Positions 25,201 through 36,650 of a DNA stretch of 64,000 nt are shown one piece after another. Position numbers and translations under genes: made by a program. Under the pieces are notes generated by a model. The model saw nothing but the letters and a program-made list of their open reading frames with translations, did no database searches and was not told the DNA's origin. The stretch spans positions 130,220-194,219 of the forward strand of contig VZRR01011459.1 of the NCBI GenBank assembly GCA_013398015.1. Direction: 5' to 3'. The stretch comes from Oreocharis arfaki (Eukaryota > Chordata > Aves > Passeriformes > Paramythiidae). Within the stretch, counting starts at the first letter, position 1; every line of letters begins with the position of its first letter.

Positions 25201-28200
25201 TTACCCAAGCCTGTCTTTCTAATTAATGAGATTGCTGAGCACCAACTGAGCATATAGACATGAGACTATTTATACATTCCTAAGCATTTACACATCCTCA
25301 GGAAGCCCCAGTCAGCCCCTTTGACAGACAAAATCGGTTCCAAAAGTTCACTCCGAGATTTGAGTGCCTCTACAAGTGGCCATTCATCGCTCTCCACTTT
25401 TAACCCGGGATTTTATTTTTCCTGGCGACGCACACCTTCATGCACGTATATCCCAGGCTAGGATGGGGATTGAGCCCTGAAAATCAGCTTTATTGTGGTG
25501 GTGAAGCCTTGCAAGCCAGCACATCTGATGAGAGCAGTGTTCACGATTTGCACGTGCACACATAAATCACATGCTCAATGAGGTCTTTGGAACACGTATA
25601 AACCACAGGGAAAAGCCCAAAGGGACTCGAGGATTCTGGATGTGCCCTATTAACATCTGCAAACGACTTCCTTCGTGTCAGAGAGCGAGGGGAAGGTTTT
25701 CAGCTGCGACCTGTGATGCTCTGCCGTGGATACGTGCCCTCAGAAATGTCCTGCACCAAAGACAGGAGCTTCAACAAAAAATGAGTATCCAGGGCTAAGG
25801 TGATTTCCTGCTGTGAGGGGGTTTTGCCTTGCTTTGTTTAATAAAATGAAATCCAGAATTTATTTTTTTCACGGTATTTTTCAAATTGAATTCAAACAAA
25901 TCTCTTGCTGGCCTTGCTGGCCTTCTGCAGTCCTTTACGCCGAGCTTTTGAAGGCTGATCCCGTGGCTAAAAATATGACCAAAAAATCTAATAACAGGCC
26001 ATTGGATATATTCTGGAACACAACAAAACATCTCCTGCAATGCCACCAGCAGGGAAAAGAGCCTGCATGGAGACAGATCGTGGACTCTGCAGCTTTTCTA
26101 GGAGACCTAAAGGTTTGTGCTGGTTTTTTGGGCAGCTGAGAGAAAGTGTCAAAGGCTTTTCTGCTTCCAGCCTTCAGCATCTCAGTGGAAGAGCCCGGAG
26201 GAGCCATGGCTGCCGTTTTCTGCAGCACCACAGGGCACAGCTGGGGCAGACAAGGGATATCCCCAACCCTCAGCTGGTGTTCTGCTGTGGGAGAAAGGAG
26301 AGCGGAGCAGTGTCACTTGTCACCCGCTGTGTGTGGCTTCTGCCACCCTCCTGTCCTGCCCTGGAGCTGGGGAGCAGCAGGAGAGAGCCCTGGGATGCTG
26401 GAGGAGGAGGAGGTGATGGCTGTGGTGTCCTCCTGCCAGCCAGGCTGAGCCTGACACGGAGCTTTGGGGGTGGGATTGGGGTCTCTGCGCCCCTGGGCAA
26501 TGCCTGCTCCGTGTGTGCCACCAGAAACAGGGAGCAGAGAGCTCCTGGGACCGGGATGCCCTGGGAAGGATCAGCTGAACAAGCCCTGTGTGCCCAGGAA
26601 CCTCAGTGTCCATCCAGGCACTGCTGCCTCGGGGAGATCAGGGATAAAGCAGAGCAGGATTCATCCTCGTGCCTGGGGAAGGGGCAGCTTGGGTTTGGAC
26701 CTGATGGAGACACTGGAGGTGACTTAAACCCCTCACAGGGGTAACTCCATAATTCCTATGGCTCACTGCCTTTTCTCTGCGTGCCAGGTCTTACACTGCA
26801 CTTATCATCCTCCTTTTTTAATCAGCTGCAAGTGCAGCTTTTCACCCCACAGTGTGTCCGAGTGCAGCGGCATCCCAGCTTTGCCAGCACGAAAATTGAT
26901 TTGGAGCCCAGCCAGAAATCTGTGTGCAGTCCACACCTTCAGAACTGGAAAGGGAAGAAGTCACAGCATCTTTTTTTGTTATTATTATTATTATTATTTT
27001 AAAGCTGCTGATGGAGCTCTCAGGGGTTTTTTGTACCTGAATGGCCCTGAAGAAACCCCAGAGTGAGAATTGGTGCTGACGTCGATGTCCGCATGGTTAT
27101 GGAAATTTAATGTTTGTGAAGGGTAAAAGCATGTGAGCAGAAATATAGAAAATTGGGGGAATTTAATCTCATCTAAAATGAGAGGAATGTCCTATCAGGC
27201 ATCTATCTTCTGGAGCACCAGAGCATGGACTGTGGGAGATTTGTCTCCTCATGGCTGAGTCCTGCTCTGTGATAAAGCAAAAGGTTAAAAAGTGCTGGGG
27301 CTCATTCCATTCCCTGAAGAAAAATAATTTTCAGTAACACCTGGAGCTTGCTGTAACCCCACCCCAGAGCTGCTGGAGGGATGGATGGATGGAGGGATGG
27401 ATGGATGGATGGATGGATGGAGGGATAGATATCCCTCCTCTCTGAATGGCACAGTAACAAAGCCTCACTCCCACGAGGTTTGCACTACTCCTGTTGGAAA
27501 CTGCAGACGTTTTGCCTCTCTTTTCCCCCAAAACAGCACCAGAGGGTCCCTGAGCTCTCAAAAGAACCAGACAAGAAACCTGAGGTGGATCAGTGCAGCT
27601 GTAAATGGATCTGGGTGAGCCAGAGGATGAGGGGCTGGACAGAGGTTTGGGGGTGATGGTTTGATCCCTGGGCAGGTGGCTGCACCAGTGTGCCTCAGTT
27701 TCCCTCTCCTACCACAGGGATAACCACCCTTCCTTCCTTAGAAAGCCCTCTAAGGACTGGTAAGCCTGATTTTAAGCCACAGGTGCTCTGCTGTTAGGAC
27801 AAGGCGGGCAGCAATTGAAAAGACTGGCCATCAGTCACTTGAGTGTTTCAGCGTGGCGAGTTATGAAGCGCCCAGGTGGAGGTGGGTTAAATGAACTGAT
27901 CAGTGCAGATCACCCGGGCTGGTTCTGAGAAGTGGCAAGACAGGGAGGAAATGCTTATTTAAAAAAAAAAAAAAAAGAAGATAAGAAGGAATACAACGAG
28001 AAGGAATTTCAGCTGATTCTCGAAAGCGGAGTTGCTCGAAATGCGTAGCTTTTAACTGGACAAAATGCATCCTGTGGGGCTTCTGCCTGAGGAAAAGTTT
28101 GGAGAAGAAGGTGGAGAGAGCAAGTTTCTCGTGTGTTAATGACTGTGTGATTTGGTCCACGCTCAGGGAAAAACGTGGAAATAATCAGGGTGGGGTGGGG

Positions 28201-29504
28201 GGCAAAAAGTGCCCTCAAAATACCATAAATGCATTCCCTGTACTGCTTCCTTCTGACAAAGAGGTAAACCCTAATTATTGGCACCAGTCTAATAAAGCCA
28301 CGGAGGTTTTCTAGAGAGCCTTTCCGGTTTCCCCAGTAAACCCCCGGCGGGGCAGCAAATTTAGGGAAGTGTGAACAGCCAGGGATCCATAGCGGGCAAA
28401 CACGAGCCGCAGACTTCGGAAAAGCGAAGGCTCTTGGTGCTCCTGCCCCTCGTGGGGGCACGGAGAACACCCCCGAGCCGGGGGCTGAAGGGCAGGGAAG
28501 GGACTGCAAGGGCCAGGTGAGAACCTGGAGAAGCCAAGCTGCCGAGGCACGGAGAATCAATTGAGAGCAGAGGAATAAAGGCAGGGAAAGCCCGCAGCGC
28601 TCCGGGCGCTTTGTGAGCACCTCTGAACTTTGATCTGCTTTAAAACCATCTCCCTTCAACAGATCTCAGGGCAGCACTTCCCCCCGATAATGCTGGATCC
28701 CTCTTTCCCTCGCTGCACTCTGCTCTATTTTAGTGCAAACAATGGACCTCTCGTTACTTCTGAGAGCTGCAGTGTTTAATTTCGAGGCTCTGCGCTGGTA
28801 TTTGCACAGGAAAGGGGATTTATTCAGTGCTGCAGCGCTGCTCATTGAACAGAAGCAGGGAAAAAAAAAAAAAAACAACAAACCTTCTGCATTTTTCAAT
28901 CCCAATTATAGATCGCTATTTAATTGAGCCATCCTAAGTGCACAGTGTACTTATAGTGCCCAGGGAGCAAAAATAGATGGGGCTGCTGGGCTGATGCAGC
29001 AAAGACATATTGTTCTCTCTCCCTCAGCAGAATTTCGTCTTGGATCATACACAGCAAAGCGAGAGGAGAAGAAAATTCAAACAAGCCATTTCCTTCAAGT
29101 TTAAAGGAGTTTTAAAGAAAAAGAAATTGTGTTTTGGTATTTTAAATGCCACGTACACAATAAAATACAGAGATCAAGTCAAAGCTCATTGATTTTTCTT
29201 GGAGGAGGAAGGCAGATAGAATCTCTAAAGGTGAAAAGAAACCCCCAAAGCACTCATTCATTCACGAGAAGAGCCTATCCCTGATATTTTACCACAAATA
29301 ATAAAAGGCAGAGAAATAAATAAATCATCCTTCATTTACCATAGAGGAGAATCAGAGAGCCTGCACTGTGTGTCCTGATAGCCTGAAACAAATCAGAAAT
29401 GAGAGTAACCTTAACCCGGGGTTAGAAAGAGCAGGGAAGGACTTACCTACTGCCTCTGTCTTGAGAATGTGCAGGGAGAAGAGAGCAAGGAGCAGCAATT
29501 CCAT
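16086..29504 (-). CDS. CA4: Carbonic anhydrase IV, complete gene, 8 coding exons
   Basis: CA4 is a GPI-anchored, extracellular zinc enzyme that interconverts CO2 and bicarbonate at the plasma membrane. Coding exons in transcript order: 29504-29447, 20652-20599, 20195-20025, 18178-18021, 17897-17805, 17536-17473, 17363-17200, 16274-16086. Lengths sum to 951 bases, 316 residues (human about 312), with every phase matching. Residues 1-19 form a signal peptide (MELLLLALFSLHILKTEA). Zinc ligands are H120 and H122 (EFHLHW) and H149 (MELHIVH). The proton-shuttle His is H93 (NNGHT). The active-site Thr is T231 (SLTTP). C25, C31, C36, C51 and C235 fit the CA4 disulfides. The hydrophobic C terminus (LLLLLLPLP) fits a GPI signal. 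Intron 3 uses a GC donor. Confidence 0.95.
17805..18178 (-). CDS. CA4: CA4 coding exons 4 and 5: zinc-binding core
   Basis: Exon 4 (18178-18021) encodes residues 96-147 with the first two zinc histidines in EFHLHWG and the SEHSIDGEKYPME segment. Exon 5 (17897-17805) encodes LHIVHIREDVSDVTEAKKTP and VAVLAFFIK, carrying the third zinc histidine. The 123-base intron between them has donor gtaggt and an acceptor ending gttccag. Confidence 0.93.
23390..23660 (+). mobile_element. Possible ancient CR1-type LINE fragment
   Basis: Phrases such as gtcaggaaacgtttcctatt, cttatctgcatcccatcact and caattcttttccctctctgg resemble the internal 3' part of old amniote CR1/L3 elements (a cleft of 'tttcct', 'cccatta', 'caattctttccctctc'). 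Divergence is high, so the family assignment is tentative. Confidence 0.35.
23930..23992. repeat. GATA microsatellite
   Basis: tatatatagatagatagata and following imperfect gatata units, then a short cacac run. Simple tetranucleotide repeat in CA4 intron 1. Confidence 0.85.
27376..27430. repeat. ATGG tetranucleotide repeat
   Basis: About a dozen atgg/aggg units (gagggatggatggatggagg and onward) in CA4 intron 1. Likely length-variable. Confidence 0.85.
29447..29504 (-). CDS. CA4: CA4 coding exon 1: start codon and signal peptide
   Basis: ATG at 29504-29502 opens 19 codons of leucine-rich signal peptide plus one base before a consensus donor (gtaagt at 29446-29441). It joins exon 2 across an 8.8-kb intron to give EAVVGGHWCYRSQKC, which matches the mature N terminus of CA4 (HWCY). 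The frame and hydrophobic core decide this start over any downstream Met. Confidence 0.9.
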
Positions 29505-29582
29505 TCTCTATTTTAAATAGGCTCAGTGTTGAAACCAGAATTGATTGGACTCCTCAGGACGTGATCATATTTCTGCTCTCAG

Positions 29583-29589
29583 TTTTATA
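29583..29589 (-). promoter_or_regulatory. TATA box of CA4
   Basis: The minus strand reads CCAGTATAAAACTGAG, a strong TATA box about 80 bases upstream of the CA4 start codon. A start site 25-30 bases downstream, near 29556, would give a 5' UTR of roughly 50 bases. A TATA promoter fits a tissue-restricted gene such as CA4 better than a housekeeping one. There is no CpG island here. Confidence 0.6.
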
Positions 29590-29599
29590 CTGGAGTAAG

Positions 29600-32500
29600 T
29601 AGTCCAGGACAGACCTGAAAGCCATAGCAGGAAGGTGAACTCCTCCCCTTTGTAATTTCTCCAGATTTGCCCTGCTCCTGATTTGCCTAAATTTACTCCT
29701 TCTCCAAAGTGAATGGCAAAAGGAGTGTGAGGCTTTCTGGCACTGAGCAAGGAGCCCTCAGTGAACAGCTGAGGCTTTGCAACCTGCACAGGTTTAGCAG
29801 CCTAGGAGTAAAATGTGACATTTTTATTTACTGGGAGTTTTTCTCCTGGCAGCCTCACGACATTCAATTAATGTGTGTGTTAATGTTTCCTTTAAAAAAA
29901 AACAACCCAGTGAAACAACTAAAACCCCAACTCCCCCTCACTTCTGCCCCACAGTTCTCCAAACAGGATTGGAGTTGATTTGTGGGACTGGAAAATGGGA
30001 ATTCCATGTGCAGCAACAGGAAATGTTTATTAGGTGACATACAACACCTTACGTACGTAATTAAGTCGTGATACATTTTTCAAAATAATCCTTTTTCTTA
30101 GCTTTCTGCTTCTGCTACTGTAGTATGATATTTTTATATAAACATATATATAGAGAGAGATTTTTTTTTGTCCCCTTTGTTTTCCTATCTAAATTTTTAA
30201 ATTTCACATTCAGGATTAAACACGATCCAGGGGCAGCTCAGACTTTATGTTCAACAAAGCGACACAGCTTTATTACAGACACAGGATCCTCTCTGGGACC
30301 CTTGGGGGTGGATTTTGACGCAGCTGAGGAAAACAAACGAGGGAGCGAAACAACTTCTCCCCCAAATGTCCTTGGGGTACAGCCCCAAAGCTGGGTCGGG
30401 AGGAAGGGGAGCAGGATGCCCACGAGGGATGCACGGAGCGACGTGAGGTTATCCCAGCTGATGTGAGCATGCAGAGTCATCCAGCAGAGGCTGAATTCAA
30501 TAAAAGGGAGCCAAGCAAACTCTCCCTGCCCTGCCCGGGCCCTGCTGCCCTCGCAGAGGGGTCGCAGGGGCTCAGGACCCGCCGTGACAGCCGCACAGCT
30601 GACTCACAGCAGCTCCTCTATTCATAAAAACGGGGCTATAAATAACACCCCAACAATGAAGAGCTGCCGGGGAGTGTTTTTCCATCCTGCGCTCGGCAGC
30701 TCCGGGCTGCACAGACGCTGATTTGCCTCGCACATGGTGATGAGGTAAATAATTACTGCGGGGGGTGGGGAGAACAATGAGGGAATTCGTGGCATTTTGT
30801 CCCTTCCGAGCGCGGAGGTCTCTGCGGAGCCAGGTGAATGCTGAGCACGTAGAGCAGCGGGGCGGTGCCAGGTGCTGGCAGGCTCCAAGGGCATCCAAGA
30901 GACAATTCCCTCCCGGGCTGTGCTCCTTCCTTGGGATGCTCCTCGCTGGGGAGCTGAACCAACACCTTTCCTTTTTTTCCCCCCTGCTCTATTTCTCTGT
31001 AGTTCTCCGGAACCCTCTGCTCAGGACTGGAAAGCCGAGGGTTCGAAATTTCGGTCTCGAGAATCAGGGTTCTTGATTTGTTTCTTTTTCGGTTTTCTTT
31101 TTCTTTTTGTTTCTAGTCCTCCCAGCCTGCTATTATTGAAGTGGTAATAAACTGCACTGCCATCATGTTAATTAAACCTTTATTTGTGCTCGAAAGTGAA
31201 GGCACACTCAGGGAAAGACATTCCCGTTCCTCATACAGCCTGTAATCTAAATCAGCAGGGCTGGCATCATTTGACCTCCTTTGTTTTTTTGGTTTTTAAT
31301 TTTTTTTCCAAAGAAACTCCCCTGACAGGTGCTTGGTTATCAGTTCTCGATGGCATCGTTGCACTTCAGGATGGTTCTGATTCCTTTCAAAAGCAAAACT
31401 GTCCTGAGGTGCGACGATGCCATCAGGAACTGGGTGCATTTTGCATAAAGACTTTTGGCCATTGCACCTGAAGACACGAGAGCATCTTGGTCAGAGGAGA
31501 TGACACAAAGTTAAGCAGAGGATGACAGCAAGTCATTGAATCCCAGGCTGGTTTTTCCTGGCAGCTACAGGGTAGGGAAGGACAGGTGGGAATATCAAAC
31601 CCAGTGAAAACTGCACTTATTTTGTGGCCTTGAAGGGCCACAGCAGCAGAGGCTGAGAGGGTGAGATTGGCTTGAGTCCAAGCCCTGGTCAGAGATGAGC
31701 TGAGCCAGGAGGGTCCCTGCAGTGGGACAGGAAGCACTTCCAAGGGATTTCAAACACAGATGGGTTTCGTGATTAGTGAGTGGGTGATTGGGAATCCCAC
31801 CCTGCAGAGTGAGGAAACACAGAGTGCTCTTCATTTAGCTGTGTGTTGTCATTTTATTCACTAGAGTTCCCACGCCACTGAGCAGGAAATCTGGAATTTC
31901 AGAGCTCTGGGTGAAGCAGAAGCGTTAAAGCCTCATCTTCCATGTGCAAACGTGGGCTGGCTCTGATTCTCCCCAAGTCTGCTCTACTGGGAATGTTGTT
32001 CCAGCACAAGGTCATTCCATGGAACAGCCAGGAGCAGGGATAAGATTTATTCTGCCTTCTCCACACCCAAGCCATCAGTGGAGAGGCTTTGTTTGCCACA
32101 CACCTGGTGTCAGGTGTTTATTATCCGTGTTTCCCCAGCTTCTCCAAAGGGATCACTCCAAACCCGGGAGGCAAAAATTCCTCCAGGAGAGCGGCTGGGG
32201 TGGNNNNNNNNNNNNNNNNNNNNNNNNNNGGGAGGAGCAGAGCTCTCTGTTTTCCAAACAACTCCGAAAAATCTTGGAAGGAGATCATACATCCCATTTG
32301 TGTCTTCCTCTCCAGAAAGGAAGGCTTTAATCTGCATAAATTGAAGCATAAATTGGATAAATAGGCTCCTTATTTGTATTACTCCCTTTCCTGACCGTTT
32401 CTTCCTTGCAGGCCTCGTGATGCCCACTGAGGGGCTGGGCAGGGGGATCCTCTGATCCCACGGCTTTGCTGAAGGTCATGGCAGTGACACTCGGATTCAT

Positions 32501-35380
32501 GGAACGACCCTGCTGAGCTGCTCACGCTGCCTGGCGTGTTTTGGCCCAGGTTTGGTGTTTGCAGCGCGGTGACAGCGCGGAGCTGAGTGCAGGGACAGCC
32601 GGGAGAAAGCAGCACCATCACATTTCCTGGCGTCAGGAGCTGAGGGTGAGTTTAGGGAGGACGTGACAGGGAAGAAAGCAGGGCAGAGAAATCCCTCATC
32701 CTTTGGGAACCTGGATTTTCCTGCAGCTCAACCCTTCCCCTCCCCGTGCTGTGGGATTCCTATTTCCACCCCAAGGATGCAGCTTTTCTCCCGGGGTTTC
32801 AGGCACAATTGCAGTCTCCCAGTGAGCACAAAGGACCTGGGGTTGCTGTGCCTCAGCCCAAAGGTTCCTGTGCAGAGCTGGGGCTCAGCTCCTGGGTGAA
32901 TTCCCAGTTTTGGAATCAGCTCTGGCACGTCCCAGCTGGGGCTTCTTGTTCTGAGCCCTCGTGGTTCCCACTGGAGGCTGAGAGCTGCAGCTGGGGGCGA
33001 TGCTGAGGCCGCCAGCTCAGGTGGGCGAACTTGGATTTTCCACTGCAGCCACTTGAACCATCACTAAAAATTCAGCCTGAAGCCTCTCGTGCCTCCTTCT
33101 CAGTCTCTTCACCACGGTCAGTGGTTATTGTCTTCTCCACAGGCACAGTCAACAGATAATTCTACAAAATGAGGCCATTTCTCACACATTCGTCAAAACA
33201 ATTTGGGCGTTCAGATAAAGAAATGTGAAAACAATCACAGAACTAAAAGGAAAAACAATCACAGAGCGTAAAAAAAAAAAAAAAGAATGTTGCAGGAGGT
33301 GAAATCAAGATAAATATAAATCAAAGGCTGCCCCACAGCAAGGTACAGTCAGTGTTTGAGGTGTCAGCCTGAGATCCTGGAGATTAGATTGAGTTCCCTG
33401 GAATTCTGTGTCACCTTAAACAAACAATGGGATTGTTCTTTCCCCATTTATAGGATGCAGATAACAACTTCCCCACAAGTGTATATGGGGAATGCTGCAC
33501 AGTTCCTGGAATACGGGACAAGAAAAATGCCCTTGAATTCAGGTTTTTCCGTGAAGAGGTCGGGCTTTAAATTTAAAGTATTTTTCATCTGGTTTTGGGA
33601 GCTCCAGCTGCATCACAGAGGGTTGGAATATACAGATCTGGAGTTTCTGTATATTAAATCCCACTAAAAAAGCAGCTTCCACACTACTGTCTCCCTTAAT
33701 CCAGCAACATTATGCTAATTTGTATGCAATTCTATTAGGGAAATCAGATTACGAATCTTTTGTGGAGAGCTATTTACACCACTTGATATTGCTTTAATTA
33801 CATCCTGATCTCACATCGTTTAGTGCTCTGTGCTCGAGCACCAAATTTTCAACTCAGAGCAACTTCAAGCAGCATTTTCGGGAATATCTCGAGCACCTTG
33901 GAGCCCAGATTCACAGATAAGTTATTTTTTAGCCACCAGGGCATTTTCAGAGCCGGTTTGCTCTGTGGATTCTCTGTTCATCACAGGTGTCCTGTGCCCC
34001 CCTGGGCTGTGCTGCCACTTCTGCCGAGAGGGAGAGGATTTGCTGGGCTGGCACCGAGAGGTGACAGAAATAGTGGGGCCCTTGTTCAGCAGCAACCTCA
34101 CACCAGAGGTGTGGCTGCCAGGGCTGCACCAGCTGGGCTTACAGAGGCTGGTTTATCTGGGACACCGGGGGAGGAATGTTTTATGGGGTGTCCACACAGG
34201 CATTTGGGTGTGGTCATTCCCTTGTGGCCATCTGAGATCCTTACTGCTCACTCAGACTTGCACAAAGTCTCATACTCATACTTTAAAAGTGTATTAATTA
34301 ATTAATTATAAAGTATTCCTAGCAGACAAAACCTCTGCATAATAATTGCACATTAAACTGAATATACCTTCATACGCTTCAATAGGAAAAAAAAAGCCCT
34401 AGGATTCCCCTCTACGAGCTCAAAATTATAGGCTAAATTTCTTACATTTTGAATTTGGCAGAGCTATCAGAGTTCACAGATTCCCCAGTTGCTGCTGCAA
34501 CGATCAGGGCTGAATGTGGGAGCTCAGCTGAGCTGCTTGGCAAGGTCGTGGCAGAAAATTGTGACCGATGAAGACGAATCCCTTCGTCAGGGTAACAATA
34601 AAATATGAATTAAATCGGAATAAATAACGTGGCTTTTCCTGGATAATTGCCCAGCTCACCTGGACTGCACAGCTCTTTGAAATCTCCCTTCTCCCACTGT
34701 ACCCTGTATTTTATTCCAGCAGCGCCCTCTCCTGAGGGCATGGAATGTGCGTCCCGAGAGCTTTTTTTTCCCCCTTAAGTGTCAAATATTTTCAGTCTAG
34801 TTCTCAAAAATCATTTGCATTTAAAAAGGTGGAGGAAGAAAAGATACAATGGTGTCGACGCTGGTTTATTAATGAACAAACCACATTAAACAAACACAAA
34901 ACATCCTGTGGCAAAGGCACGGGTTGTGATCTCTGTGGGGTTTCAGCTGCGTTCTCAGGCAAGAATTAAGTGGGGAAAGGGCATTTTCTGGGCTGTTGGG
35001 GTCCGGGTTGGTGACACAGCAGGGATGTTTTATTTCAGCTCCCTCAGCCACGCACTCCCCCCTCCAAACCCACAAGGTTCTGCTCTCCCTTTCCCGACTC
35101 TCCCATCCTTTATGATCTAATTGATTTGTGAGTTAAAGCCGAATTCACTTCCCTCCATTTCAGAATATCCCTGAAGAATTTCAAGCTGCAGGCGCGGCCA
35201 CTCCTCTCCCCGAGCCCTCCCTTTGCTCTTGTCCAAGGCTGCTTTCAGCAGCTCATCCGTGTGGCAAATGTGTTCTGCAGTTTGGGCTATCCTAGCAACT
35301 CAGCAGTGATCGGCAGAGCCCCGAGCTGGCAACCCAAATACTTAAAAACACCCCTGGTTAAAGTTTAATCCCTGTCACCA
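29600..35380. other. Non-coding interval between CA4 and the receptor gene
   Basis: No credible exon is seen on either strand. It includes a short AT/GAGA stretch at 30136-30170, a GC-richer patch near 30500-30900 without splice-supported frames, the assembly gap at 32204-32229 and a possible MIR-like SINE near 33400-33475. Confidence 0.6.
32204..32229. other. Assembly gap of 26 N
   Basis: Run of N in otherwise unique sequence. Open frames that cross it are meaningless. Single N bases also occur at 15243, 38227, 52871 and 57947, mostly beside GC-rich or homopolymer DNA. Confidence 0.99.
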
Positions 35381-35501
35381 CGATGATGTGGCAGCAAGAG
35401 CTGAGTGTCAGGAGCGGCTCTGGGACCGAGGTGGGAGCTCTTATGGAGCACGGGATGAGCGAAGGCGACCTCGTCAGGGGCTGAAAGGAGGATTTTCCAC
35501 C

Positions 35502-36470
35502 ATGAACGGGTTCCCCAACTGCTCTGCCAACTACACCAGGATTTGGAACCATTACCTGGTGCTCGCCCTGGGCATCCCCCAGCTGACCATCAACGTCGCC
35601 TCCATCGTCTTCAACTGCACCGTCATCTTCACCCGCCTGGCCACCAGGGACCTGCACAAGCCCATCTCCATCCTCTTCTGCAACCTGGCTGTCTCTGACC
35701 TCTTCACCAGCTTCTCTGGCTTTTGGATTTCCATGCTGTTCATCACCAACCCCGACATCACCATCTTTGGCTCCAAGGACATGCTGGCTCCCTACGCCCT
35801 GTACACAACGTCCATTCTCTCCACCGTCTACAACCTGGTGAGCATCGGCATCGAGCGCTACCTGGCCGTGGCCGAGAGCATGAGGACGAGGTTCAGGGTG
35901 GCCAGGAACCACTCCATCGCCGTGGTCTTCATCAACTGGGTCCTGGCTTTCTTCCTGGGCTGCCTGCCGCTGATGGGCTGGAACTGCCTGAACGCAGAGA
36001 GGAGCATCTCGGTGCTCTACAGCCCCTTCTGCGTGGACTACCTCATCTTCATCGCCATCCCCAACGTCGTGGTGGCCTTCATCGTCCCTCTGTTCACCTA
36101 CCTGCGGATTATCATCATCCTGAGGAAGAGGAAGCTGAGGATGCAGGCGTGTGGCCAAGCCATGGGCACCTACAGGTCGGCAGAGACGCAGGTGGCCAGG
36201 ACCAGCATCTCCATCTGGCTGCTGGCGCTGGTGTCCTACGCCCCCTTCTTCGCCGGGGTCATCTTCGACGCCGCCAACCAGCGGTGCCACATCGACCTCT
36301 ACCCCGGGGTGTACATCTTCAGGAACTGCACGGCCATGCTGATCACCATCACCTGCCTGGGCAACCCCCTGCTCTACACGCTCAGGCTCCGGACGCTGGG
36401 GGCCAAGCTCAAGGCGCTGCGGTGCCTCTCCGCCGAGCGCGTCCGAGCCTGCACCATCCAGGGCGTCTAA
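35502..36470 (+). CDS. Intronless class A GPCR, EDG/lysophospholipid-receptor-like
   Basis: A 322-residue seven-helix receptor. The start at 35502 sits in a strong Kozak context (ccaccatga); an upstream in-frame ATG at 35388 would add 38 non-receptor-like residues. Two sequons (NCS, NYT) precede TM1. Seen in order: N of FNCTVI (1.50), LAVSD in TM2, ERY at the end of TM3, NW in TM4, the P and Y of TM5, SYAP in TM6 and NPLLY in TM7. TM3 lacks the usual first-loop cysteine and ECL2 has GWNC...FC, a pattern shared by the S1P/LPA/cannabinoid/GPR3-6-12 (MECA) group; LPLMGWNC is nearest to S1P receptors. Likely a plasma-membrane lipid receptor, but the ligand is unknown. CXX-rich tail cysteines could be palmitoylated. 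I cannot assign a named orthologue. Confidence 0.85.
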   Translation: MNGFPNCSANYTRIWNHYLVLALGIPQLTINVASIVFNCTVIFTRLATRDLHKPISILFCNLAVSDLFTSFSGFWISMLFITNPDITIFGSKDMLAPYALYTTSILSTVYNLVSIGIERYLAVAESMRTRFRVARNHSIAVVFINWVLAFFLGCLPLMGWNCLNAERSISVLYSPFCVDYLIFIAIPNVVVAFIVPLFTYLRIIIILRKRKLRMQACGQAMGTYRSAETQVARTSISIWLLALVSYAPFFAGVIFDAANQRCHIDLYPGVYIFRNCTAMLITITCLGNPLLYTLRLRTLGAKLKALRCLSAERVRACTIQGV

Positions 36471-36544
36471 CTGGGAACGGCCCTGCTCCAGCACCGGCCA
36501 GAAAACGGGATCCAGACCCCGGCAGCGGGGTCAGAGGGATTCAG

Positions 36545-36650
36545 AAAGCGCGTGGACGTGGCCCTTGAGGACGTGGTTTGGCGGTGAATGTGGCGGGGGG
36601 TTGGACTCGGTGATCTCCGAGGTCTTTTCCAGCCTTGGCAGCTCCACGGT
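36545..36650 (+). mobile_element. CR1 LINE 3' fragment in receptor 3' flank
   Basis: ggttggactcggtgatctcc followed by gaggtcttttccagccttgg is the conserved CR1 3' end in plus orientation, only about 100 bases after the receptor stop. It may form part of the 3' UTR. Confidence 0.75.

Larger units (their letters stand above)
20653..29446 (-). other. CA4: CA4 intron 1 (8.8 kb)
   Basis: No host exon or nested gene is supported. It contains a possible old CR1 fragment at 23390-23660, a GATA repeat at 23930-23990, an (ATT)n run at 26980-26999, an (ATGG)n repeat at 27378-27430, a MIR-like stretch near 27680-27760 and poly-A runs at 27960-27976 and 28860-28875. Long open frames at 26040-26744 (+) and 28009-28659 (-) look non-coding. 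First introns often carry enhancers, but nothing specific can be shown. Confidence 0.7.

Noticed and set aside
26040..26744. 234-codon plus-strand frame within CA4 intron 1
   Set aside because: No splice support, no recognisable motif, and an amino-acid mix typical of random GC-rich DNA.
28009..28659. 216-codon minus-strand frame within CA4 intron 1
   Set aside because: Same strand as CA4 but not compatible with its exons, no family features, and it ends in ordinary intron sequence.
29508..29520. TATTTAAA on the minus strand just before the CA4 ATG as a TATA box
   Set aside because: It would place the transcription start downstream of the start codon. The TATAAAA at 29589-29583 has the correct spacing.
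35358..36494. 378-codon open frame on the minus strand
   Set aside because: Exact antisense shadow of the receptor gene. It is rich in Asp/Gly/Glu/Val from GC-rich codon bias, with no domain.
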